This document shows, piece by piece, positions 50,726 through 62,874 of a stretch of 64,000 nucleotides of DNA; the first letter of the stretch is position 1, and each line of letters starts with the position of its first letter. Under the pieces are notes generated by a model. That model searched no databases. It was not told where the DNA came from and saw nothing but the letters and a program-made list of their open reading frames with translations. A program made the translations under genes and the position numbers. Origin of the DNA: Chamaea fasciata (Eukaryota; Chordata; Aves; Passeriformes; Sylviidae); assembly GCA_029207755.1 (NCBI GenBank), contig JARCOQ010000006.1, forward strand, positions 18,698,890 through 18,762,889, read 5' to 3'.

Positions 50726-51549
50726 CAGTTATTCAGGAGAACAAAACTTTATATTTTTAAAAACTTAAATAGTAAAACTGAACAAAAAAGGGAAAATTCC
50801 ATTCTTATTTCATCTAAAGTTTTTGAAGAAAAATAGTTTTAATATTAAGAGACAAATTTCCTTTCTGGAAGAATAGATGACTTCAGGTGTGGAAACTAAG
50901 CTCAAGTAGTGACAGGTGAATTATCCTGAGGCTGCTGTGGGGCATAGTTGCTTGTCAGACTGGCAGACTCATTGTGGCTGGGAGATAAAGATACTTGAGA
51001 AGAGATTTGAAAATTGTCCGCTGGATTTCAAAATTCTCAAGTAAAGTTCACCCAAATCAATAATATCTATTTAGATTCTAATTTGCATTTCAAGAATTCT
51101 TTAGGATTTGTGTTGCAAGAAATACAATTGATTGCTTCATGAGTCCTTCTTGCCTGGTCTTCAGACCATAACCCCAAATTTCCAAACTGGCTAAAATATC
51201 TCATTTTCCATCAGGACAGACAGAAGAACCTTGTTTCTGGGCCTGCAGGCAGTTTCTGTCAGAAAAAAGGATATTGGGTTTTTACGATTCTAGAATTAAC
51301 TACGCCTGGTTTAGTGCCTTAAACCAGAATGGGAAAATTGTGAGCTGACAAATTTCTTCTTGTACTACGCCAAATACTTTCGATTAGTAATTTTATCTTG
51401 ACTAGGACACAAGTGCTTTGCATGGATATCTTGCCTTTGATTTTTAGTGGGATTCTTGATAAAAGATTTATTTTCCATTGCCTCATTTCTTCAGTGGGAA
51501 AAATTATAGTTACTTACAGGGATATTGTAAAGGTCAATGGTTATTAATT

Positions 51550-51667
51550 GTTTGGGCAACACTCTCAGGCACATGATCTGACTCTTGGGGTATCCTACAC
51601 AGGGCCAGGATTTGGACTTGATGACCCTGATGGGTCCCTTCCAACTCTGTGTGTTCTGTGATTATAA
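51550..51667 (+). mobile_element. CR1 LINE, extreme 3' end
   Basis: A short, 5'-truncated CR1 copy of a different subfamily from the one at 3.5 kb. Landmarks are GGGGTATCCTACACAGGGCC near 51588-51605, TTTGGACTTGATGACCCTGA (51610-51629), TGGGTCCCTTCCAACTCTGT (51630-51649) and the terminal TTCTGTGATTAT (51654-51665), which replaces the usual tandem TTCTATGA tail. It is noncoding. Confidence 0.92.
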
Positions 51668-54363
51668 AGCAGTGCTGAGAAGGACTGTAGAGTTAGTTGA
51701 ACAATAAATTATGACTTTGTTGAGAATTGCTATTTACTACAGTCCATTCAGTAGAACTGAAAAAATATGTTCAATCTTTTTTCAGGAAGGTGCTAAGCTT
51801 AGAGAAATGTTTGCTATAGCAGCTTTTCAAGGCTAATGAGAAATACCTATGTAAGGGGATTTTAATAAGCATTCTCTTGCTGAGTTCTACATTTTTGATT
51901 AATTTTAAATAAGTCATCCAGGTTTAATGCAACAAAAGACAGCTACATTCCAATTTTGCTGTTGGATTGTTTTGCATGGAGTCATGATTTTTATTTAGGT
52001 ATGTGTATTCAAATCTCAAGGTCATAATACTTCTATTTAAGAGTCCATTTACATTATGTGCACTATTCTTTTCTACATCACAAAGGTTTGTGGTTTGATT
52101 GCATCAAATCTGAAAACTGTGACTGACTAGAGAAATGGCTATAATTCTCTAAGTGAAAGTCCTAATTAAAAGTTATATTAACTAGCTTAAAATAAGATAA
52201 ATATTTCTGTCAATAGTGATATATAAAAATGTTTTGACTTTCTTATGTCAAACTTTGACAGGCTGTAAAATCAAGATTTTTTTCCAAACAGCTGATAAGG
52301 CATAATCTTTTTATAAGAAGCAAATCTGTGTAGTCATAAGTACCTAAGAGCCAGAAAAGTATGGATAAATTAGCAGACTTTGGAGACTTTATACAACATA
52401 TCGTGTGCTATTGGATTATATTCAGAGAGACTACTTTAACTTAACTTTTATCAGTACATTGTTTTGTTGACAGAATGTAAGGCATGTAAAGGACTTCTAA
52501 CCTTTCAAAATCGGCTGCTTCACAAACAGAATAATCGTCCGGATAAAACCACCATTTAAGCCCCTGTTATGTGGCTATTTCACTCCCTTGGAGAAGATAG
52601 CAGGGTAGGTTGAATTATCTGGTAGACAACTATCTGAGTGACAGCTACTGTGTTGGTACTCAGTGATGAATTCTGGAAGGCTGATGGACATTTAACAGTA
52701 AGCGAGTATGTTTCTGAAGTTATAAATTTAAAAAAAGTTATACATTTAAAAAAACCCCCACAACCTACCAGCAGTATGAAGAAAACATTGCTTAATTCTA
52801 TATTCCTTGAGCTAAATGCCTGCTCTGGAATCATCCTATTTCCTTGGTAGTAGCTAATCATACAGTAGCAACTAAATTGCATGTGTCCCTTTACTTAACT
52901 TTGTAGAACACATAGGCAATTATGGAAACTAAGATAGGTTATACTGGCCATCAGTCATTCTAGTTTTATATTTTATTCACCCTGTGGTGCCTTATAATTG
53001 TTTCTTAAATGACCTTATTATGTTTGTGCACCATGGAAAATAGCTTACTTCACCTCTTAAAAATTATTCAGATTCCATGTGTTTCTATTAAGTCATTTTT
53101 ATATGCAGACGGCTTAAATTACTTATTATAAACTGTACATCTGTGGGTTGCCTGCACTAATTGGTAAACCAAATTACCTAACCAATGGGTTTTCCTGGCA
53201 GTGATGCCATAGTATTTATTTATACCTGTGCCCTGACTTTGCCTGTGGTGGGTTTGCACACACCATAGTGCCTCAGGCATTTTGATGTATGTTGGAGCCC
53301 TTGGAAAGGGAAAGCAGAGCAGGCTATGTGCATATGGCTTCAGTTTCTGTCTGCATATTCCTTATCACAGACATTCTGTTTTGCTCTTGCCTGTCCAGGA
53401 TAAAGGCTTATTTCATGTCCATATCTGACAGGGTGAGCTGGATTCTGCTTAGTTAAAAAATCCCGTGGTGACAATGGGACTTTTCTGACTCGAAAGAGTA
53501 TAACCTGTATTTCAACACTCTTTAACTGAGTAGATGGTATCCAGTAACATCAATATAACTGTGCTTTAAATATTTTTCTGGTGTTGCTCCAGTAGTTGAG
53601 AAAGATTGATTTTGTGAAATGGCAGTGGATTCCATGTCAAGAACTGAGAGTTTGAGGTCACCTAAGCAGAGTACCTTATCTCCTAAGCATCCTCCTCAGC
53701 CTTTCTGACACCACCAGTTAGTAGGTGAAGCCATTCTTTTGTGGGAACGATAACCTGAAAACCACTGAACACATTACAGTCTGTAACTCAAGATAATTAA
53801 TGAAAGTACAACTAAGTACAATATCTTCAAGTTATATCTACCAGGAGCAGGGAATGCTCATCAGTTTTCTGAGTCAATTTATAGACACGGGATGGCTTTT
53901 TTTTTGTGAGGAAGGATTTATTCCCTGGAGGATAATTCCATGCCTCTTTTGTGACTGAGACGTTGGGGCTTCCTGCTGCTAATTTTCAAGTAAATCTTAA
54001 CCTCTAGTAACAGAGAATATTTTGCTTCTGGGATGCCTGATCAGGAAAGCAACCTTTGCCTTCTTTCTCTCCCCAGGAATGGAAGGTTTTATCAGCAAGG
54101 ATAAAGTAATCTTTCTTGTTATTGTACCAGTTTTACCACTCAGAACATTAGCCCTAATTCAGCTTGGTGTGTATTATAGCTGCAGTCTCTGGTAGTCTAT
54201 CACTGAAACAATAGATCTTGAAACTGAAACATGCTTGTAGAATATAACATGGAATCTTTATTGAAGCTGTCCTGCTATTCAGAAGGGGATGCAGGGTTCA
54301 AGGTGCTGGTGGTCTAACAGTGTCAGTTCTCAGATGTAAGGCAGAAAACATGCATTTGGCTTC

Positions 54364-54366
<3 letters not shown>
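51668..54366. other. Unique A+T-rich noncoding stretch
   Basis: Nothing gene-like is recognised. A pair of overlapping frames on opposite strands at 52580-52882 is treated as chance. Confidence 0.5.

Positions 54367-54400
<34 letters not shown>
54367..54400 (+). repeat. Poly-T tract, 34 T
   Basis: An uninterrupted run of 34 T lies about 125 bases before the purine-rich pentanucleotide array. Its function is unknown. Confidence 0.95.
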
Positions 54401-54402
<2 letters not shown>

Positions 54403-54523
54403 ATATTTTCTAGTGTCTTTACAGTGCAGAATACATAGGCAGATATGGAAGGAGGAACCAGAACCCAGGAAGAGTTTGCAACAAGCCCTGATCAAGGTTT
54501 GCATTCTTAAAAACAAGAGAGAT

Positions 54524-54819
54524 GAGGGGGAAAGGAGGGGAGGGGAGGGGAGGGGAGGGGAGAGGAGAGGAGAGGAGAGGAGAGGAGAGGAGAGGAGAGG
54601 AGAGGAGAGGAGAGGAGAGGAGAGGAGAGGAGAGGAGAGGAGAGGAGAGGAGAGGAGAGGAGAGGAGAGGAGAGGAGAGGAGAGGAGAGGAGAGGAGAGG
54701 AGAGGAGAGGAGAGGAGAGGAGAGGCGAGGCGAGGCGAGGAGAGGAGAGGAGAGGAGAGGAGAGGAGAGGAGAGGAGAGGAGAGGAGAGGAAAAAGGAAA
54801 GGAAAGGAAGAAAAAGGAG
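54524..54819 (+). repeat. AGGGG/AGAGG pentanucleotide array, almost pure purine
   Basis: The stretch starts with GGGGG (54526-54530) and a group of five GGGG runs separated by single A (54537-54560). It continues as 46 pentamers: 33 AGAGG, 3 CGAGG (54726-54740) and 10 more AGAGG, ending at 54790, then an A-rich purine tail to 54819. Apart from three C bases at 54726, 54731 and 54736 the + strand is entirely G and A for 296 bases. GGGG runs with one-base loops are the classic pattern for a stable G-quadruplex, and long mirror-like purine runs favour intramolecular triplex DNA. The 172- and 109-codon frames through it (Arg-Gly-Glu repeats) are artefacts. Confidence 0.97.
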
Positions 54820-54820
54820 T

Positions 54821-56689
54821 AACTTCCCTTACATCTAGCTTTTCTGTTTAATGAAAAACATTGATAACATTATGGATTTTTCTAAGCCAGTGCTAAGATT
54901 ATTTGAGAGAGTATTTTCACAGAAAAGACATTGTGTTCTAGTGTAAATTCTACACCCAGTAAACTCTACTTTCAGATAAATATACCAGATATATGTAACC
55001 ACTGACATAGATGTTTATGACCAATAGGTGTTTATGACCCCAGACAAAATAGGATTTTACATGCAACTTTTTTTTCCCCTCATTTCAGTGTTTATGATTT
55101 TTTAAATATAATGCATTTCTGAATGGATGTTACTCCCAAGCACTTTACTTTCTAAGACATTGTGACAGCTGTGCTGGGACTCTAAATTTCACCTGCAGGA
55201 GTGAGCATCTGAAAATCAAATACAAGGATGCTCGGTCCTTCCAGGACAATGTTCTTTTCTAAATAATGGTGATGTTTTCTTTTGACATTGAAATGCTATA
55301 TAGTTATTATAAAATTATAGATATAAAGGTACAATAATATAGAATAATATATAATAGGTTTTTGAATAATAAAATATCAAATAACATAAACCAGATATAA
55401 CACTATCACTAGAAATATGGCAGATATCTTACTGTTGATGATAGGGGTTAGTAAACCAATGTATAATATTTTAACTGTTGCAATGTTTTTAATGCAGACT
55501 TTTTATTTCAGATCATAAAATGTTCTTTGAACTCAAACAAGAACACAGAAAGCAGAGGCTTTTTCCATAAGAAAGAAAACTTCAAAAAAGAGATGAAAAA
55601 CCAGAAACTTACTTTCAAAAAGGCATAATATATTTTCTGAACAATATACTGTACCTTATCTTAATTGAATAGGTTTATCCTGCAACCATTTGTGGAACAG
55701 CAGAGTATAAAATGAAGCAAAAGCCTCACACATAATCAGTTTTCTTGGTCTAATTTGCAATGCTTAGCAAATTAGATTCTGCAAGAAACAGTCAACCTTT
55801 GCCCTTTGCAGACTTTATTATTTTCATTTTGAGATGAAAATACGGTAATTTCTTGCTCTTTTGTTCACAGTGAAACTGTTGAACGCGGATCTATTTAGCA
55901 TAGACCCAGAATATTACCAAAAAATAGGAAGAAAAGAAAAAGAAAAACAAGTATAGGTTTTGTTTTCTCAGAAGTCAGAAAATAGAGTGAAGCTGTACTA
56001 CAAACACCAACTCAAAAGAAAATACAGGAGTGTTTAATCTGTTGAGAGTCTGACAAACAGTGAGTGAATACCCAAAGACAACAAGGAACATAGTTTCACA
56101 ATCGTTTCTGTCAAAAAAACCCGCAAAAAACAACCCAATTTTAAAAAGCCTGAAAAAGCATCCAGTTCTCCCCCAAACTTATTGTCTTTTTATCCTGTGG
56201 CTTGTTCTTTATTTTCCCCTTTGTCCAGTTGCCAATGTATTTTCCAAGTGACAGAGTTTCTAATATTTCTCTTAGAGGAGTAACAAAGTGAATAATTCCC
56301 CAGTCAGAATGATTTAACCTCTTGATATTTAACAAAATAATCAAAACAAACACTCTTAATTTTATCTCATTATTCTTCCTGGAGCTATAGTCCCTTTTTG
56401 TCACTTGGAATAGTGCCTCTCCTTCTGCAGTGCTTTCCCATGAAAAATTTGTAGGTTATTATTGCTCTCCTTAGTTGTTGCTTAGCTAAGTGATATATGT
56501 TTGACAGACTGTAATTGCATGAGCCCCTGGGAAGTGAAACTGCCAACTTGCACACAGCTCTATTTGGGATACGTATTACAAGGTGTGTCAAATGCAGCCA
56601 GATATAGTGCATAAACTAGAGAAGAAAACCTCAGACTCTGGCTAAAATTAAAGAATATGAGGCAAATAATTTTTTACATCAGTTATAAA
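54821..56689. other. Unique A+T-rich noncoding stretch
   Basis: No gene recognised. It is very A+T-rich at about 55280-55420 (many ATA/TAT steps). Frames at 56060-56251 (+), 56141-56404 (-) and 56385-56612 (-) overlap one another and are unlike known proteins. Confidence 0.5.
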
Positions 56690-57480
56690 AATCTCAGCTA
56701 TTTTCTGGAGTTTTCTAAGGGTCACATATGCACCTATGCACCAGTCTGGGTTTACAAGCACTTGCATATTCATTTGTCCCCCAGGTACTGGTGTGGTAAT
56801 GGTTCTTGTCCCCTGCCCAGACCCTGTGCCCTTCAATGCATCCCACAGGCTGGTCCTGTGGGGGGGTTTGCTAGTGACCCCACATACCCCACACACATGA
56901 TTTGGGGGAGACACAGACACATGCCCCTGCCCAGCAGCTGGCACCAGGCACACAGGCTATGATCCATGGTCTCATTCCAGCTGCGGGTGCTGAGTCCTTC
57001 ACACTCCTCACTCATGCCTGCCTTACTTGCAAGTAGCTGTTTTTGGGGGCACACACCATTCCTACTGAAGTGGCTGGGTCCAGGGCCAGATCCCCACTCA
57101 CTCTAGTGGGTGGCACAGAAACCCCACTGGCTCCAGGGAGTGACATCACAGGTTGACCGCTCACCCTTGTCCAAATTCCCTCTCCTGTTACCTCAGAAGT
57201 GGCACCTTAGTCCTTGCAGCATTCACACAGACACAGAAATGTCTTAAGGCTGTTCCTCTCCAAACTTGTGCCTGGACCTTCTTAATGGTCCAGCAATTAT
57301 TACCTGGAGACTTTTGGTCTTTACCATTGTCTTTATTATCCATCCTTTGTCTACCTTGTCTTTCTTGTTAAGCCTTCCCCCTTTGCTTACCTCCTTTTAC
57401 ATTGAAAAGGCCATTGATCAGTTATCCTTGTACATTCTTGCCTTCCACATACTCTTGCAGAGGTCAATACAGTGAATCCC
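56690..57480 (-). mobile_element. Second copy of the third LTR-like family, reverse strand
   Basis: Read on the minus strand this block is collinear with the element at 39.5-41.2 kb. Matching landmarks are GCAAGGACTAAGGTGCC at 57217-57201 (against 40259-40274), AGCCTGTGTGCCTGGTGCCA within 56958-56932 (against 40532-40558) and GCTAGCAAACC at 56875-56865 (against 40612-40622). The distances between landmarks are nearly the same in both copies (about 259 against 272, then about 82 against 80). Only about 0.8 kb is retained, and the duplicated upstream half of the other copy is not evident here. Many CpG sites appear to have decayed to TG and CA. The frames at 56648-56953 (-), 56657-56962 (+) and 56833-57054 (-) are artefacts. 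Confidence 0.65.
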
Positions 57481-58729
57481 AGAAAAAAACAACAATAAAA
57501 AAAAAGCCATAGAAAGTGAGAGAGCTGCTGGGTGAGTGAAGTGAGAGACAAAGAACTATTTGAAGAGAAGGGAAAATGGTATTTTTAAAGCAGTATTTAA
57601 TATTAGTTTCAGGTACTCAAATATAGCCAAAAAGATGAAAACCAGCCTGCTCATCAAATAGACTAAAGAAATGAAAGCCTGAAATTCTTGAAGCATTTGT
57701 GTTTCTGAATGCAATATTTACGGTTATTCTTATTTGCATATTAATGTTTTAGTAATTAGAAAGTTATCTATATTAACGTTACATTCTGATTTTTTCCAGA
57801 AGTTCCAGAGGTAAAAAGATTTTTCTGACCAAATGTCATCATCTACAGCTCAGCTATTCATCCTGAGCTTCCTCTCTGTCAGTGGGGAGAAGTAGGCGTT
57901 TCTTGGGTGCAGCATATCTCACTCTAAAATAGACTTCTAAAATAGATCAGAGGAACCAAGCTTTAAAATAGCCTAATTCTCTCCATTGATTATGAAGTCA
58001 GCCTAGGGAGTTGGCTGAGATGTAGGTGTCTACATTCTGCTCAGATTAAATTAGGTGAGTTGAATCCCACCCTTCATTTATTTTTCAAAGGATGTAACTT
58101 GAGATTTTCACATTATGATATGAATATGAGAGATGGGGCTTCAAGAAAAGCATTAAATATGACAAAACTGATGATAAGATTGTGAGAACTGTCAGTTCAC
58201 TTATGGACAGAAGTGACTTGAAGTTGCCTGGGTCATACACATACAATTGTGTGCTATTAAAAAACCCAAACTTACTAGGAGAGTACACTGAAATGTTACA
58301 TCAGATCTAAGGAAACACATTCTTTGCTCTCTCTTCTGATTACTTCTCCATTGCTGCTTCAAAGTCCAACTGAAAAATCTATAGTGCAAAGAAGTAACTC
58401 AAAGAACTAGAAGGAAAAAAGAAATGGGAGAGAAGAATGAAGGAATAAAGAGAGGACAAGGAAAACAGAACTAGGGAAACAAATGTCTTGTCATTCACTG
58501 GGCAGTATTTTCTGCCTACGTGCAAACCAGATTTCTGGTGACTAATACAATAGACTGTTCCTAGCTTGCTGAAATTGTCACTTGACCACTTCATTGTCTT
58601 TTATGTTTTGCTTTCTCCTGTCCAAAATTTTTCTCTCTTCCATTTTCTTCCTGCCTATAACTCCTGGTGCTTTTTAACATCATAATATTTAAAAGTCTCT
58701 GTTGCCCTGTCTGTCTTTGCTGCCAATTG

Positions 58730-58730
<1 letters not shown>
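57481..58730. other. Unique noncoding stretch, possibly with a decayed repeat
   Basis: It begins with an A-rich patch (57481-57508). The part at about 57840-58075 (AGTAGGCGTTTC, CTAAAATAGACTTCTAAAAT, GATGTAGGTGTCTACATTCT) has the flavour of the old amniote repeats noted at 37.1 kb, but I cannot place it. A purine-biased patch lies at 58400-58480. No gene is recognised. Confidence 0.4.

Positions 58731-58776
<46 letters not shown>
58731..58776 (+). repeat. Poly-T tract, 46 T
   Basis: The longest homopolymer in the window, 46 consecutive T between AATTGC and GCCTC. I see no retroposed body or flanking duplication. Its length is probably variable between individuals or between sequencing reads. 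Confidence 0.95.
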
Positions 58777-58778
<2 letters not shown>

Positions 58779-59963
58779 CTCACTTCCACTAAGCTCAGTG
58801 AGTTGCTTTGGAAAGAGCTCAGCCATAGCTCTGGAGGCAGAGAAACAAGATGGAGGGAGCTGCAGAGAGAGGTGTCCCCCAGCAGCTGGGGAAGTCTGGC
58901 ATAATGGATATGTACAAAACCTTATATCATTAAAATGAGCAAAGCATAGGGCAGAGAAGAAGCAAAGCAATTCTTTTGTGATTGGCACAGAAACAATGAG
59001 TTGTGTGCCAGATATAACAATGAACTGAAAAAAAAAAAAGAGTACTGGCTGGAGGTTAGCTCAGTTAATTATCAGAATTGAAAATGAGATGAACAGCCAA
59101 AGTGTGGAACAGGGGAAGCTACAATGTCTCATACACCTGCTTTTCTTAATCCAATCTCATTTGGAAACAAAAAATGCTCTCTTTTCAGTCCAATACATAT
59201 CAACAAGTAGGAGCAGGAGACTGATTTGATGACTGAAACTAAATTTGGGGCCAATGATTCTCACACAGCTGACATGAGAGTAGCTCTTTCCTTCAGATGC
59301 TGATTTCCTATGTCATGGGGATGTCCCATGGTGCCCATGAAGCCTGGCTCCCCATTGCACAATCCTTTCATAAACAGAGAAGAAACAGTCTCAATGCCAA
59401 AGAGCTTGCTTTAAGAAAGTCTACTGAGGGAGATATTTTTTCTGTAATGAGCACGTGTGCCTTTGTGCTGCTCAGGTTTGTACTAAGTAACTAAATCATT
59501 CTCTCAGTCTCCTACTTTCTCTTAGGTAACAGCATGGATTTTGAAAAGGAGCTTTGCCCTTCTTCAAAGTTATGCTATGTCTGAAGTGAAGCTAGATGTC
59601 CCTTAAGTGTGAGGAGCTTAGGGATAAGCATTTGTATAGTGAAGCATAATGAATTCCAGCTGAGAGACCAGAGTCAGAGGATAATGGTGGAGACCAGAAA
59701 AACTTCAATGCCATCCTGCATCATGGCAACAAGCTGAAGTAATGGCAGACGGAGATGCTGGTGAGCAGAACTGATGAGGTGCAAGCTTACAGAGACTATT
59801 CAAAATTAATGAGATGTATTGAGGTAGAACCGGTTCAGAGGAGAGTATGATGAAGAAAGAGAATGAATAGTTCTAAAAAGAAGGCATTAAATATAAAAAC
59901 AGAGAAATATTGTTGGCAAGTGGAAATCCATTTAGAACAGGTTTATTAAGAAGAGAGAAATTC

Positions 59964-59965
<2 letters not shown>
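58777..59965. other. Unique noncoding stretch
   Basis: No gene recognised. A 12-A run sits at 59028-59039. The frame at 59297-59494 (+) has no splice pair and no family resemblance. Confidence 0.5.

Positions 59966-60005
<40 letters not shown>
59966..60005 (+). repeat. Poly-T tract, 40 T
   Basis: An uninterrupted run of 40 T lies between TTCAC and ACTCAGG. No retroposed body is recognised on either side. Confidence 0.95.
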
Positions 60006-60008
<3 letters not shown>

Positions 60009-62874
60009 CAGGAGGGATGGAAGGATATCTGCAACTTCCTATTTTTTTCTGTATGAGAGAATAATTTGATATCTGAGTTTATGTTTTTGTCTCCCTTCTC
60101 AAATCAGCACTAACTACTTATGGAAACTGAAAAGTCTTGACAACTCTGTAGAATCTTACGGTTTTGGAGATAAGAGGCTCCAAGAGGTTGTTAGTGTATA
60201 TATTCTGAAGTATACAGAGATTTCTGAGGGCTACTGGAGCAAATTCCTGATAGTATTTTTCATCAAAATTCCCATGAAAAGCTTTTTGTTACCACTGTCA
60301 AGAGGAAAATAAATAGTCTGAAGATGTGGCAAGTCTTATTCCATTTGTAATCATAACAGTTGCTACCTTATATAATAATATTGTAAAATTACTAAATTTA
60401 AAATGTATAAATATAAATATATATCTGTTATCTAAAAAACTGTTTACTGAATAACTCCCATGATTCTTTTAAAACTTCTCTATGAGTCTGAGATTCACAC
60501 ACTGAATTAAATTTTCTTAAATACTTATTAAAAAAGCAGTAGGACTTAGGTTCAGAAGAACAAAATCTTGATGATTTTTTTGAAGCAATTGATTCTCTTC
60601 AGTATATAACTCCATGTGTAAGTTTTCATACACCTGTTTTGAATTAAAACCAATGAGAAAAGCAAACAGGTGAGAGTTACAAACTGATAAATTGCTGACA
60701 TTAGAAACATTTCCGTTGTAAGGGAAAAAACAAAGAAAACCCCCTCATGCATTCACTGTGTGTAGTACAGGCTCAATCTGACTCCTTTCATGCTGTTGCA
60801 CTCAATCATATGCTGTAAATCCATGGAGTAATTGCTATAGAACAAATATTGCAGTAAGCCTGTATATTTCTTAGCAAGAACTATACTGATTTACTGTAAA
60901 GTGAAAAACAAACAAACAAAAGAACAAACACTCAGAGTTTGTGGCTTTACTCTGTCACAAAGCCCCTGAAAAGTCCCCAGTAAAATTTCTCAGTCCATTG
61001 TATGATATATTCCTTATTCCCTGAGCACAAATGAATTGAAGCTATCCTGGATAATAAGGCATCACTCCTGCCTCCTCTTTTCACTTCCTCCTCCTTGCCC
61101 CAATTTCTGTCTCATATATAGAACTCTAATTCTAGCCCACAAATTAGATTTTCTTTTGACTACAATGCCCAGAGTTCTTGCTTGTACATTATAGCTGAAT
61201 CTGAGTACCTCATGCAAATCCAAGAATTTTTGTATTGAGTCCTTTGCCGTATCACATCTCTGTCTGTACAAAAGCAGATGTAAGTTCCCTGGATGTCAGT
61301 CAGAGGTTTTTCTCTTATGCAGTGCTTTTCAAACATATTAAACAGCTGAGTCCAAGAAGGTACCCATCTGTAGATTACTGCCTTACTCATAACATGGATG
61401 CAGCAGTCTTTGTCTAACCCAGGCTCTCCTCTTTTTCAGTTTATATTTGCAGGCACAGTCTATGAAAGTCTGTCTCTTCCCATCACTGGAGGGCTATGTT
61501 TCTTTTGATAAGCCATGCACCTCTGCACTTTTTTAATAATCTGTAACACTAGGTAGTGAGGTGGTCATTAATAATACCTTGGTCTGTGAGCTCCCAATTG
61601 GCAAGGTGGGAGGGGTACCCTTTTTGTAACCCCTAGCAAATGCAGCATGTGTGGAGGTTTGTTGTATCTATCATAAAAGAGAGATTTGAAGGTTACCTCT
61701 GTCATATCTAGCAAATCACTCACAATCTACTTCAATTATCACTGCAATGCACAGCTGAGAGTTACTTTATCTTGCAGTGAAGAAAATGGGTACAGAGGAC
61801 CAACAGAAATGAATAATCATGATTTTCACAAATGCAAAGCATAGAGCAGAATAGAAAATTATAATTTGCGACTCACTTTAAACAGAAGAGAGAAGTTCTA
61901 AAGCAGTGCAGGCAGATGTTTTTCTCCTATTACTTTCCCTCGTTCCACAAATTATCAAGGTGATCCAGTATTCAGTAGTTCATTCTCCTTTGTATTTGAA
62001 TATAAAATCAGTTTTTTGGGTTTTACCTCTATATGCTGACAGAGGCAGAAGAAAGACATTCTGTCTCTATTCTTGCACCCTTCACCATTGCCTCCTAGAG
62101 AATTCAAGAGAATTCAAGATCTGGATGGCTGAAACATACGATGCAGAGCTGGGAGCAAGAGGTCATCTTAACTGGCAGGTGCAATTTCCCTTTTTGTAGA
62201 AATAAGCTCATTTAGCTATAGTAATCTTTGCTGTGCTGTATTGTAGCTACTAAATGTTTATTTAGGAGTAAGACAGACTGGGAAAATTGTATGAAGGTCC
62301 AGGGTAGGCGTTACTAAATGTCTGGAGAGCACTTCTAGCATATGATGAGCCACAAATGATTGAAGGTTGGAAATGGTATTTTTGAGAATTATAATTAATG
62401 TATGCTGACTCTGTTCTTGGACTTTTTCCTAGTCATTCATATCACTTACTCTGAAAGGCAGGAGACTGAATAAGGTGTAGGAAGAAAATTCTGAAATTTT
62501 TTTTGCATGTTTTTTCTTATTCAAGAAGCACAAATCCTTTATACCTACAGAGATGGCTCTCAGGACCTTACAGCTGTGCGTGGGGGAACTGCCCTATCAG
62601 CAGGGAAAATGGGTTAATTGTATCAACGACAGCAAAGTCAATAAACATAGTTCCTTGTACATAGGTACTTGAGATGTTACTGTAGAGTTTTAGTGGAAAT
62701 GAGGCTTTGGTCTATATTGGTTTACATAACCATGTTCCAAACAACGATGAAACATGTCTAGGTTCAAACCCAGACAGGTGGTTCTACCTCTGGCTCCAGT
62801 ACCTCCATCTCTAAAGAACTCTCTTTGTATGGGCTACCTGACACCTGAGAAGATTCTGACTGGAGAGAAAATAA
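60006..62874. other. Unique A+T-rich noncoding stretch
   Basis: No gene recognised. It includes a very A+T-rich patch (60365-60425) and a short AAAC repeat (60905-60930). Overlapping frames at 61062-61417 are on conflicting strands. Confidence 0.5.
60905..60930 (+). repeat. Short imperfect (AAAC)n repeat
   Basis: Five to six AAAC-like units with one AAAG interruption. It is a simple microsatellite. Confidence 0.8.

Noticed and set aside
54320..54851. Arg-Gly-Glu-rich frames of 172 and 109 codons
   Set aside because: They are direct translations of the AGGGG/AGAGG array, which has no stop codons on the + strand. They are not a gene.
56648..57054. Pair of 101-codon frames on opposite strands
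   Set aside because: They are inside the reverse-strand copy of the same LTR-like element and overlap each other.
58689..58988. Frames with Lys or Phe runs on both strands
   Set aside because: They come from the 46-T tract.
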